64,000 nucleotides of DNA from Methylobacter sp. BlB1 (lineage in GTDB: Bacteria > Pseudomonadota > Gammaproteobacteria > Methylococcales > Methylomonadaceae). Below are positions 1 to 7,497 of the stretch, piece by piece. The stretch spans positions 1 through 64,000 of the forward strand of contig NZ_JADMKV010000021.1 in assembly GCF_015476545.1 (NCBI RefSeq), in the 5' to 3' direction. The notes below the pieces were generated by a model. That model worked only from the letters and a program-made list of their open reading frames with translations. It did not search any database and was not told the DNA's origin. Each line of letters opens with the position of its first letter. Position 1 is the first letter of the stretch. The position numbers were made by a program, and so were the translations under genes.

Positions 1-2
1 TT

Positions 3-797
3 TGGCACATCGTGATGCCGCAGGGAAGAGGAGGAGTCCATACCATTATCCTACGGCCCTTCTTTTTCCCTTTTTTTATTTTTATTCTCAGAAGCTTAGG
101 CGTTAAAGTATTCTTCCTGTTTAGTTGCTGCTTGGCTGCTTTTCTAACGTGGCTTTCATTTCATCCGCCGGCATTCTTTGTTGAACATAAAATGGCTGTC
201 ATGAATTCGGCGTATTTTGTATTTCTATTTACCATGGGCATTGTCGCGGCATGGTTTTCGTTCGGTGAAAATAGCGAGCATCGAATGAAAGTATTCAAGT
301 GGAAAATATGGCTGCTGTTTATGGTTTGCGCATTTGCGTTTTCAATGTTTGTATGGGAATACCGTATCTTTAGCAGAGATAATTTCCGATATTTTTTCAA
401 TAATGTTTATAAAATTGATCCATTGTTTGGTGTTGTAACAGCCCTGCTTTTGATAGGTTTTTCATCGCTGAGCAATACGAACTGGCTGCGTAAGGCCGTT
501 GAAAATAAAATGCTTGTTTCCATGGGCGGGTTTTCTTACTCCTTATATCTGATTCACATCCCGATATTGGCATTCGTTTTTCACTTAATAGTAGAATTGA
601 AAATTATCCAAATATCGCGAGATTTATCATTTGTTGTGCTACTTATTTTTGGCGGTGGATCTTCCATCCTATTTGCCTGGGCTTTCAGTCGTGTGTTCGA
701 GACCAGACTGTGGATGCGCTTATTTAGGAAGGACGCTGATAGCTGTTTGAATGAAAAAGCAGTGGATAAACTTGAAACTGTGCTGAAAAATAATTAG
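3..797 (+). CDS. Acyltransferase-3 family membrane protein, C-terminal part (5' end outside window)
   Basis: The reading frame is open from the first bases, so the gene starts upstream of the window; the ATG at 12 is probably internal. The visible part is a chain of hydrophobic helices ending in a basic tail. A block near residues 172-190 (GGFSYSLYLIHIPIL) is the typical late motif of OafA/YrhL acyltransferases, which O-acylate surface sugars at the inner membrane. The N-terminal stretch (W-H-I-V-M-P-Q) lacks the usual W-S-x-x-x-E signature, and neighbouring frames show acidic and aromatic codons that would suit it better, so a small indel near 15-70 is possible. The gene is more AT-rich than the genes from 1.2 kb on, which fits a surface-polysaccharide island to the left. 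Confidence 0.6.
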   Translation, partial: WHIVMPQGRGGVHTIILRPFFFPFFIFILRSLGVKVFFLFSCCLAAFLTWLSFHPPAFFVEHKMAVMNSAYFVFLFTMGIVAAWFSFGENSEHRMKVFKWKIWLLFMVCAFAFSMFVWEYRIFSRDNFRYFFNNVYKIDPLFGVVTALLLIGFSSLSNTNWLRKAVENKMLVSMGGFSYSLYLIHIPILAFVFHLIVELKIIQISRDLSFVVLLIFGGGSSILFAWAFSRVFETRLWMRLFRKDADSCLNEKAVDKLETVLKNN

Positions 798-1248
798 TCA
801 TAATTGTAAGTTTTCTGGGTAAAGGTGTGCATGGAGAATATCGGTTCAATTCCCGCCGCCTCCCCAATTCCAAATACAACCTGATCCAAGGTTGTACAAA
901 AACCCACAAGTCCATAAGGCTTCGTGTTTTTTACTGTCCAAAGAAATCTAACAAAATGCAGTAACAATCGACGATTTATGCAGTGTAGTATAGCCACATC
1001 ACATCGGCGGCGCCTTCCTGGTTCGGGTTCGGGTTCGGCTTAAGCGCTTAGCGGACCAAACCGGTCGCACAGCCTATCAACTCAGGCGGGGCTTGCTGGA
1101 AAATCACCTCATCCAGCAGCTGAAGAATTCATCGCTCAAAATAGTCCTTGCGTAAGATCTGACCAATAGTTGGAATTTTTTTATCAATGAGAATGCTTTG
1201 GTCAGTCGCTTTACACTGAGCATTTAAAACAAGGCTAATCTTTCCTTA
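798..1248. other. Gene-poor gap with tmRNA-like fragment and a decayed reading frame
   Basis: No convincing gene. It holds a tmRNA-3'-end-like sequence (843-866), a perfect 8-bp hairpin at 875-896 (TACAACCT / AGGTTGTA) without a T tract, and a GGTTCG triplet run near 1019-1037. On the minus strand between about 1235 and 1030 a frame stays open for roughly 55 codons with a single internal stop, reading ...ILRKDYFER-stop-ILQLLDEVIF...; this looks like a remnant of a coding sequence that I cannot name. Confidence 0.4.
843..866 (+). other. tmRNA (ssrA) 3'-end-like fragment, possible att scar
   Basis: The sequence GGTTCAATTCCCGCCGCCTCC followed by CCA matches the T-loop, 3' T-stem strand and 3' acceptor strand typical of proteobacterial tmRNA. 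The 5' half of the T-stem and the rest of a tmRNA are missing, so it is a fragment, not a gene. Such 3' copies are left where an integrase uses ssrA as its target. The call rests on motif memory only. Confidence 0.4.
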
Positions 1249-2904
1249 TCAAACCTCGACCGTCTTTCTATCAAGCAAATAGTCAGTAACCACATCCCAA
1301 ACCGGCCTTCCCGTATCAGCCTGCCCTACGCTGGCCCAGCCAGTAATTTTATATGACCTGTCCGCCGCACAAGCCTCTCCGTTGGCCAGCCGCATGCGGC
1401 TGATCCGCCGGCCGAATTCCGCTTCGGGATCGCAAGCAAAGGTCATGCCCCCCACCCTGACCATATCGCCGCCCTGCTGATAATAAGGATCCTTATTGAA
1501 CAAATTGTCGGCGACATCCTCCAGAATCGCTTTCAGTTCCCGACCCGTCAGGGTTCTGACATAGGTTTCAGGATAAGTAATCGCAGTCTGGCTCATGACA
1601 TCCTCGAAGGTGATGGTCTGCCCAGGCAGCAGCGACGTGCCCCAGCGGAAGCCCGGCGACAAAGCAATCTGTGCATCGTTGACCGCGAGCTGGGCATCCA
1701 GAATCAACTGATCGAACGTGCCGCAAAACGTGTCGCGCCGATAAAGCAGATCATCGGTGATCCCCAGCGGCCGCTGTAATTGCGCTAAATAAGGCTGCCT
1801 GACGGTATCGATCAGCGCCTGCATGTCCTTGTCCGGTTCCAGCAGGTTCGAGAACACCGGCAATAGGCGATAACGCAGATCCCTAAGCCGGCCGGGCTGA
1901 ATATCCAAATCCAGCACAGCCAGAAATTTGCCGTGGCTGCCGGCATTTGTAACCCAGGTTGTCCCGCCGGCATTTTTGACCGGTATGGGCTTCGGCAAGG
2001 CATCATGGATATGACCGCCGAGAATCACATCAAGGCCCGATACGCGCGATGCCAGTTTCAGGTCGACCGGCGCGCCGTTGTGGGACAGCAGCACGATCGC
2101 GTCGGCCTCCTTGGCGGCCTTGATGTGATTAATGGTCCGCTGCAGCTTTTGCTCGTGAACGCCGAACTGCCAGTCCGGCGTGAATCGCTTTGGATTGGCA
2201 ATCGGCGTATAAGGGAAAGCCTGGCCGATAACGGCAACCCTGCCCTGCCTGAAGGCTTTGATGACATACGGCTTGAAGACGGCATCGGTTTCGGCATCGC
2301 CGCCAAACTGCGCCTCCTCGGTCAGGGCGATATTCTGCGCGATGAATTCGCCCCGGAACCGGGCAATATTGTCCAGCACCTGCCGGCTGCCGTATGTGAA
2401 CTCCCAATGCCCCGTCATGATATCGACGCCGAGCAGATTCGAGGCATCGACCATATCCTGCCCTTTGGTCCATAAGGCCGTGGCCGAACCCTGCCAGCTG
2501 TCGCCGCCATCCAGCAACAGTGTATTTTCATGGCCGCGCACCTGCCGGATCTGCTTGATTAATGTCGCCAGATGCGCAAAGCCGCCCATTTTTCCGTACA
2601 CAGCAGCCATTTCAGCGAAATCCAGATACGTGAAGGCATAAGCTTCGGCGCTGCCGGGCTTGATGCCGTAAAAATCGAGAAATTGCCGGCCGGTCAAGTG
2701 CGGCGGCTTGTTCTTGCTTTCGCCAACGCCGATATTGACCGCAGGCTCTCTGAAATAGATCGGCAGCAGCTGGGCATGGCAATCGGTAAAGTGCAGCAGT
2801 GTCGCATTGCCGAATTCAGGCAGATCATACAGCTCGGCAGGTCGGCCAGTGCAGCCCGACAGCCCAAGCAAGGTCAGGCATTGAAGGAAATGACGGCGAT
2901 TCAT
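1249..2904 (-). CDS. soxB: SoxB-like thiosulfohydrolase
   Basis: SoxB is a periplasmic di-manganese hydrolase that removes sulfate from a cysteine-bound sulfur chain on the carrier SoxYZ. The 551-residue protein is the family length. The N terminus has a twin-arginine-type signal (RRHFLQ, residues 3-8) followed by a hydrophobic stretch ending LSGC, so it may be a Tat-exported lipoprotein. Metallophosphatase motifs are in order: TDCHAQ, LLDGGDSWQG, TGHWEFTYG, LSHNG and GGHIHD. The C-terminal 5'-nucleotidase domain has NDAQIALSPGFRWG, YPETY and the DPYYQQGGDMVRVGG block, which is very characteristic of SoxB. No soxXYZACD gene is nearby; the upstream neighbour, 9 bp away on the same strand, is an RNase. 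Confidence 0.88.
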   Translation of the reverse strand: MNRRHFLQCLTLLGLSGCTGRPAELYDLPEFGNATLLHFTDCHAQLLPIYFREPAVNIGVGESKNKPPHLTGRQFLDFYGIKPGSAEAYAFTYLDFAEMAAVYGKMGGFAHLATLIKQIRQVRGHENTLLLDGGDSWQGSATALWTKGQDMVDASNLLGVDIMTGHWEFTYGSRQVLDNIARFRGEFIAQNIALTEEAQFGGDAETDAVFKPYVIKAFRQGRVAVIGQAFPYTPIANPKRFTPDWQFGVHEQKLQRTINHIKAAKEADAIVLLSHNGAPVDLKLASRVSGLDVILGGHIHDALPKPIPVKNAGGTTWVTNAGSHGKFLAVLDLDIQPGRLRDLRYRLLPVFSNLLEPDKDMQALIDTVRQPYLAQLQRPLGITDDLLYRRDTFCGTFDQLILDAQLAVNDAQIALSPGFRWGTSLLPGQTITFEDVMSQTAITYPETYVRTLTGRELKAILEDVADNLFNKDPYYQQGGDMVRVGGMTFACDPEAEFGRRISRMRLANGEACAADRSYKITGWASVGQADTGRPVWDVVTDYLLDRKTVEV

Positions 2905-2913
2905 GCAAACATA

Positions 2914-4332
2914 TTAAGGAATAATGACCCGACAGTCAGGCACTTTCTGCTGCAGCAAACGCTGCAAGGTTTGCTTGGCCTCTGGCTCGCCATGCACGAG
3001 CCTGATTTCCTGCGGCTTTTTGCGCATGCGAGTGACAAAACGGACCAGCGAATCCTGATCCGCATGCGCGGAGTAGCCGTCTAACGTATAAACGCCGGCA
3101 TTGATCGTATAAATCTGGCTATCCAGTTCGACCTGACCATGCACCGGCCCATTTTGCTGAATAGTTCTCCCGGGCGTGCCCTCGGCCTGAAAGCCGGCGA
3201 GCAGAATGTCCGTTCGCGGGTCTTCGATCAGGGCTTTCAGATAATTGAGCATGCGACCGCCGCTGCTCATGCCGCTGGCGGCCAGCACGATGCATGGATT
3301 GGCCGTGCGTTTTAAATAGGAAAGCGCATCCAGATGATCCTGATGGCTGTTGATGGTCGTTAATTGTTCAAACGACAGCGGATGGCGACCGGCGTTGACC
3401 CTGGCGCGGGCCTCGGCGTCCCAGAAGGCTTTCAGCTTTCTGTAGGCCTGCGTGAATTTGTTGGCCAGCGGCGAATCGACAATGATTTCGATCTCGCCCC
3501 AGGTCAATCCTTTCGCCACGGGCTCACTTCGGCTGTGATGGATGATGTCTTCAAACTCATACAGCAGTTCCTGTGTGCGTTCGATGCTGAAGGACGGTAT
3601 CAGGATCACGCCGCTGTTTTTCATACAGCGCTTGATGTGCTGCTTCAGCAGGACTTTTCGCCGGCGTCGATTGACGTGTTTTCTGTCGCCATAAGTGCTT
3701 TCCAGCACCAGCACATCGGCCTGATAAGGCGACTTCGGCGCCGCCAGTAAAGGCGTGTAGGGGCCTCCCAGATCGCCGGAGAAGACAACGCGCTGCCTGG
3801 CGGATGGCGTTTCGACATCGCATTCGATATAGGCCGAACCCAGAATATGCCCGGCCGGTTTGAATCTGACCCGGAGCCTGGCGCTGCCGTCTCCCGCTAA
3901 CGGAACCGTCTGCCAGCGGCCATAAGGCACAGCAACGATCTGGCTCTTCAGCACATCCAGAAACTGACGCGCCAGCTCTTTATCGAGCGCCAAACCGACT
4001 TCCACGGCATCTCTCATCACCAGCGGCAATAGCTCAACCGTCAATTCGGAGCAATAAATCGGCCCTTGAAAACCCGCCGCCATCAGATAGGGAATCCGCC
4101 CGACATGATCGGCGTGGCAATGCGTAATCAGCAACGCCCGCACGGACGCAATCGGAAAATCGATAGCCAGGCGGTTGTAATTGGCGCCGCCCGGCGAGGC
4201 TTCCAGGCCCTGGAATAAGCCGCAGTCGATCAGCACGGAATTGGCCTGGTCGATCTGCAACTCATGGCAGGAGCCCGTTACGCCGGTAACGGCGCCATGA
4301 TGCAGGATTAACGGATAGGATGGGTGATTCAT
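2914..4332 (-). CDS. Beta-CASP metallo-beta-lactamase RNase (CPSF-like)
   Basis: A zinc-dependent RNA-processing nuclease of the metallo-beta-lactamase/beta-CASP family. Motifs in order: THCHADHVGR (HxHxDH), GHILGSAYI, FSGDLGGPYTP, a beta-CASP insert with SSGGRMLNYL, then GYSAHADQ and VHGEPEA near the C terminus. I start it at the ATG at 4332 (472 residues); the frame stays open to 4449, but the extra 39 residues look non-homologous and the family core starts right after this methionine. Its stop lies 9 bp before the soxB start, so the two may be co-transcribed, although no functional link is evident. The substrate is unknown; bacterial homologues act on RNA ends. Confidence 0.82.
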   Translation of the reverse strand: MNHPSYPLILHHGAVTGVTGSCHELQIDQANSVLIDCGLFQGLEASPGGANYNRLAIDFPIASVRALLITHCHADHVGRIPYLMAAGFQGPIYCSELTVELLPLVMRDAVEVGLALDKELARQFLDVLKSQIVAVPYGRWQTVPLAGDGSARLRVRFKPAGHILGSAYIECDVETPSARQRVVFSGDLGGPYTPLLAAPKSPYQADVLVLESTYGDRKHVNRRRRKVLLKQHIKRCMKNSGVILIPSFSIERTQELLYEFEDIIHHSRSEPVAKGLTWGEIEIIVDSPLANKFTQAYRKLKAFWDAEARARVNAGRHPLSFEQLTTINSHQDHLDALSYLKRTANPCIVLAASGMSSGGRMLNYLKALIEDPRTDILLAGFQAEGTPGRTIQQNGPVHGQVELDSQIYTINAGVYTLDGYSAHADQDSLVRFVTRMRKKPQEIRLVHGEPEAKQTLQRLLQQKVPDCRVIIP

Positions 4333-4484
4333 GCCGACTTTCGCGACCTTGATATTAAGAAGCGATATTATGCAGGAATCAATTTTTCGGCGATATAGCG
4401 AACTTCTCCAAGCCAGCCAAGCTGCAGCTTGACGCAACCTCAATGTCAAAAACTAAAATCGCCCGGCCGCATGATGCGCGTGTA

Positions 4485-4522
4485 GGGTCGAATTCACTTG
4501 TGCCCTTTAGGGTATTCGACCC
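4485..4522. repeat. REP-like hairpin
   Basis: A perfect 9-bp inverted repeat (GGGTCGAAT / ATTCGACCC) with an inner CCCT-AGGG pair. It sits between the RNase and alr genes and has no T tract on either side. It looks like a dispersed REP-type element, not a standard terminator. Confidence 0.45.
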
Positions 4523-4540
4523 GAAGCTGAGCTGCACCAG

Positions 4541-5635
4541 CTATTTTTTATGGTCTGGTGCGCCTTCAATAATCTGTACGCGCGGCGTGATGCCGCACAC
4601 CAGCGTATAAGGAATGGTATCGGCGCATCGGGCGATTTCCTCAACAGCCAATCCCTCGCCCCACAAGGTCACTGGATCGCCGGGTTTTGCGTCCGGCTGA
4701 GTGGCCAGATCGACGGTAATCATGTCCATGGATACCCGGCCGATCAGCGGCACGCGCTTGCCGTTGACCAGCACCGGCGTTCCGGGTTTGGCATAGCGCG
4801 GGTAGCCGTCGCCGTAACCTATGGCCACCACGCCCAGCGTCGTATTTTTTTTGCACATCCAGCCGCCGCCATAACCGACAGTTTCGCCTTCCAGAACCGG
4901 CTTGACCGCGATCAGCCGCGAGTGCAGGCTCATGACCGGTTTGAGCCCCAATTCCTGTCCCGTGCTGCCGGGGAACGGGGAAATGCCATAGAGCATGACG
5001 CCAGGGCGCACCCAGTCGGTCAATGACTCCCGCCAGCCCAAGATGCCGGCCGAGTTGGCGATGCTGCGCTGGCCGGGCAAGGAGGCCACGGTCTCATTGA
5101 ACAGGCGGATCTGTTTCAGCGTTTTATCGTCATTTTTATCGTCAGCACTGGCCAGATGCGTCACTAGGTTAACCGGATGCCTGAGGATGGCGCAATGCTG
5201 CAAACGCTCGTAGACAGCAATAAGATCCTTGGCTTTAAAGCCCAGCCGGTTCATGCCGGTGTCGATTTTCAGCCAGGCCGTCAGCGCTTCCTGCTCTTTC
5301 CGGTCTTCGAGGATGTCGAGTTGATAAAGGGAATGCAGCAGCGGTTCCAGCTGGTACTCCAGCAGATCGTCCACCTCTGAGGCGCGGGTAAAACCTTCCA
5401 GAACGGCGATCCTGTTGCCGAATCCGGCCTTGCGCAGGCGAATGCCTTCGTCGACACGAGCCACGGCAAAGGCATCGGCGCCTTGCAGGGCTTCGGCGAT
5501 ACGCAGTACGCCGTGGCCATAACCGTTCGCCTTGACGACCGCCATGACTTTGGCGCCGGGCGCGCAGCTGTGCACTTTCGCCAGATTATGCTGAAACGCA
5601 TTCAAATCAAGTACCGCGTAGGCTGCTGCTGTCAT
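4541..5635 (-). CDS. alr: Alanine racemase
   Basis: A PLP enzyme that converts L-alanine to D-alanine for peptidoglycan. It has 364 residues, the normal length. The PLP lysine is K35 in VVKANGYGHG. Other family blocks are LKIDTGMNRLGF, the RPGVMLYGISPF motif with the catalytic-partner tyrosine, and RVSMDMITVDL. It follows dnaB on the same strand with 33 bp between them, an order seen in many gammaproteobacteria, so a dnaB-alr operon is likely. Confidence 0.96.
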   Translation of the reverse strand: MTAAAYAVLDLNAFQHNLAKVHSCAPGAKVMAVVKANGYGHGVLRIAEALQGADAFAVARVDEGIRLRKAGFGNRIAVLEGFTRASEVDDLLEYQLEPLLHSLYQLDILEDRKEQEALTAWLKIDTGMNRLGFKAKDLIAVYERLQHCAILRHPVNLVTHLASADDKNDDKTLKQIRLFNETVASLPGQRSIANSAGILGWRESLTDWVRPGVMLYGISPFPGSTGQELGLKPVMSLHSRLIAVKPVLEGETVGYGGGWMCKKNTTLGVVAIGYGDGYPRYAKPGTPVLVNGKRVPLIGRVSMDMITVDLATQPDAKPGDPVTLWGEGLAVEEIARCADTIPYTLVCGITPRVQIIEGAPDHKK

Positions 5636-5668
5636 TCATACCCTCCCGGGTACCGGTCATTTTTGTGG

Positions 5669-7063
5669 TTATTCATAGTCGTCATCGCCATAGGGATTGC
5701 CGGCAAAGTTTTCAAAACGCGTGTATTGCCCGAGGAAGGTCAGCCTGACTGTGCCGATAGGACCGTTACGCTGCTTGCCGATGATGATCTCGGCAATGCC
5801 TTTGTCCGGGCTGTCCGGGTTGTAGACTTCATCGCGGTATACGAACACGATCAAGTCGGCGTCCTGCTCGATACCGCCCGATTCACGCAGATCCGACATC
5901 ACCGGCCGCTTGTTCGGGCGCTGTTCCAGGTTACGGTTGAGCTGGGACAGGGCGATGACCGGCACTTCCAGTTCCTTGGCCAGAGCTTTGAGCCCTCGGG
6001 AGATATCGGAAATCTGCTGCACGCGGTTGTCGCCGCTGGCGGGAGACTGCATGAGCTGCAAATAGTCGATCACGATCAGGCCCAATGGCCCATGCTCGCG
6101 TACGAGCCGTCTGGCCCGGGAACGCACTTCAGTCGGCGTCAGGGCCGGCGTATCGTCGATGAACAGTTTGGTTTCGGCCAGCAGATTGATCGCGGAAGTC
6201 AGGCGCGGCCATTCGTCGTCATCGAGCTTGCCGGTTCTGACCTTGTGCTGGTCGATGCGGCCCAGGGACGACATCATACGCATGGCCAATGAATCGCCGG
6301 GCATTTCCATACTGAACACGGCCACCGGCTTGTCGCCCTTGATGGCGATGTTCTCGGCCATGTTCATGGCGATCGTGGTCTTGCCCATCGACGGTCGGCC
6401 GGCCACGATGATCAAATCGGACGACTGCAAGCCCGACGTCATTTCATCGAAATCGGCAAAGCCGGTGCTGGCGCCGGTGATGTTGCCTTCCTGTTCGAAC
6501 AGCGTTTCGATCTTGTCGACGGCTGTCGCCAGCAAGGTCTTGATCGACTGAAAGCCGCCCTGCCCGCGCTGCTTTTGTTCTGCGATTTCGAAGACTTGGC
6601 GCTCGGCGTTTTCGAGCAGCTCGGCCGTATCGCGGCCTTCAGGGTTAAACGCCGAATCGGAAATATTGGTGCCAACATGGATCAGCTGCCGCAAAACCGA
6701 GCGGTCTCTGACGATGTTGGCATAAGCGACGATATTGGCGGCGCTGGGCGTGTCTCTGGCGAGCATGCCCAGATAGGCCAAACCGCCGGCATTTTCCAGT
6801 TCGCCTATGGCATCCAGCGCTTCGGATAGCGTAATGACGTCGAAAGGAATCTGTTTTTCGGCCAGTTGCGCGATGGCCCTGAAAATCAGCCGATGATCTT
6901 TCCTGTAAAAATCAGTCTCTACTATTTTATCCGCGACTGAATCCCAGGTTTGATTATCCAGCATCAATCCGCCCAGTACCGACTGCTCGGCCTGGATGGA
7001 ATTGGGCGGGACTTTCAGGGCATCCAGAGCGTAATCACGGTCATAAGAATAATTTTCGGGCAT
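5669..7063 (-). CDS. dnaB: Replicative DNA helicase DnaB
   Basis: The hexameric helicase that unwinds DNA ahead of the replisome. At 464 residues it is full length. It has the N-terminal primase-interaction domain (PPNSIQAEQSVLGGLMLDN) and the RecA-like motor with Walker A GRPSMGKTT, the SMEM block, Walker B LIVIDYLQLM and SDLRESGGIEQDAD. No intein is visible. In many relatives rplI, rpsR and rpsF lie just upstream; they are absent here. Confidence 0.97.
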   Translation of the reverse strand: MPENYSYDRDYALDALKVPPNSIQAEQSVLGGLMLDNQTWDSVADKIVETDFYRKDHRLIFRAIAQLAEKQIPFDVITLSEALDAIGELENAGGLAYLGMLARDTPSAANIVAYANIVRDRSVLRQLIHVGTNISDSAFNPEGRDTAELLENAERQVFEIAEQKQRGQGGFQSIKTLLATAVDKIETLFEQEGNITGASTGFADFDEMTSGLQSSDLIIVAGRPSMGKTTIAMNMAENIAIKGDKPVAVFSMEMPGDSLAMRMMSSLGRIDQHKVRTGKLDDDEWPRLTSAINLLAETKLFIDDTPALTPTEVRSRARRLVREHGPLGLIVIDYLQLMQSPASGDNRVQQISDISRGLKALAKELEVPVIALSQLNRNLEQRPNKRPVMSDLRESGGIEQDADLIVFVYRDEVYNPDSPDKGIAEIIIGKQRNGPIGTVRLTFLGQYTRFENFAGNPYGDDDYE

Positions 7064-7497
7064 AATCCACAGCGCTAAAAATGTTAATCAAAGGTGCTTA
7101 CTCAAGGACAGGCAGGTCTGAAAATTTCAGACAATGCGCGGAAAAAATAAGGAATAGCCAAAATAACGATAAGGTAGCGAGAGGGCTGATTGTCAGTGAT
7201 AGCCTGTGCCATATCATTGAATTCCGACATTTCCTTCTTTGAAGAAAGGGATATTATAGACCAGTTTGGCTTCATGCACTTACCGAATTATTTGCCGGAA
7301 GCACGCTGCCTTCTTTGTTTATCACCGGTCTTCAAGCCCATCCGTCAGCAAAATACGCAGAGTTTAAAGCTTGCCGCTTAAAATAGCTTTAATCGGTTGG
7401 GGTGCTACATGAAAGCCGGCGATGCCGAGGTTGCCGCCCGAACGGACGGCAGTCGCCATTGTCAATAGCTTCAAACCGATCCCGCCAGGTAATCGCC
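7064..7497. other. Divergent intergenic region between dnaB and the kinase/RNase Z fusion
   Basis: No supported gene. A 63-codon plus-strand frame at 7190-7381 has no recognisable protein features and I regard it as chance. The region should carry promoters for dnaB (leftward) and the fusion gene (rightward); I cannot place either promoter firmly. Confidence 0.4.

Noticed and set aside
7190..7381. 63-codon frame upstream of the fusion gene
   Set aside because: No motif, no ribosome site, and it lies in a divergent promoter region.
7402..7497. Longer start for the kinase/RNase Z fusion
   Set aside because: The extra residues (HESRRC...) are unlike the family and the ATG at 7498 has a ribosome site; the family begins there.
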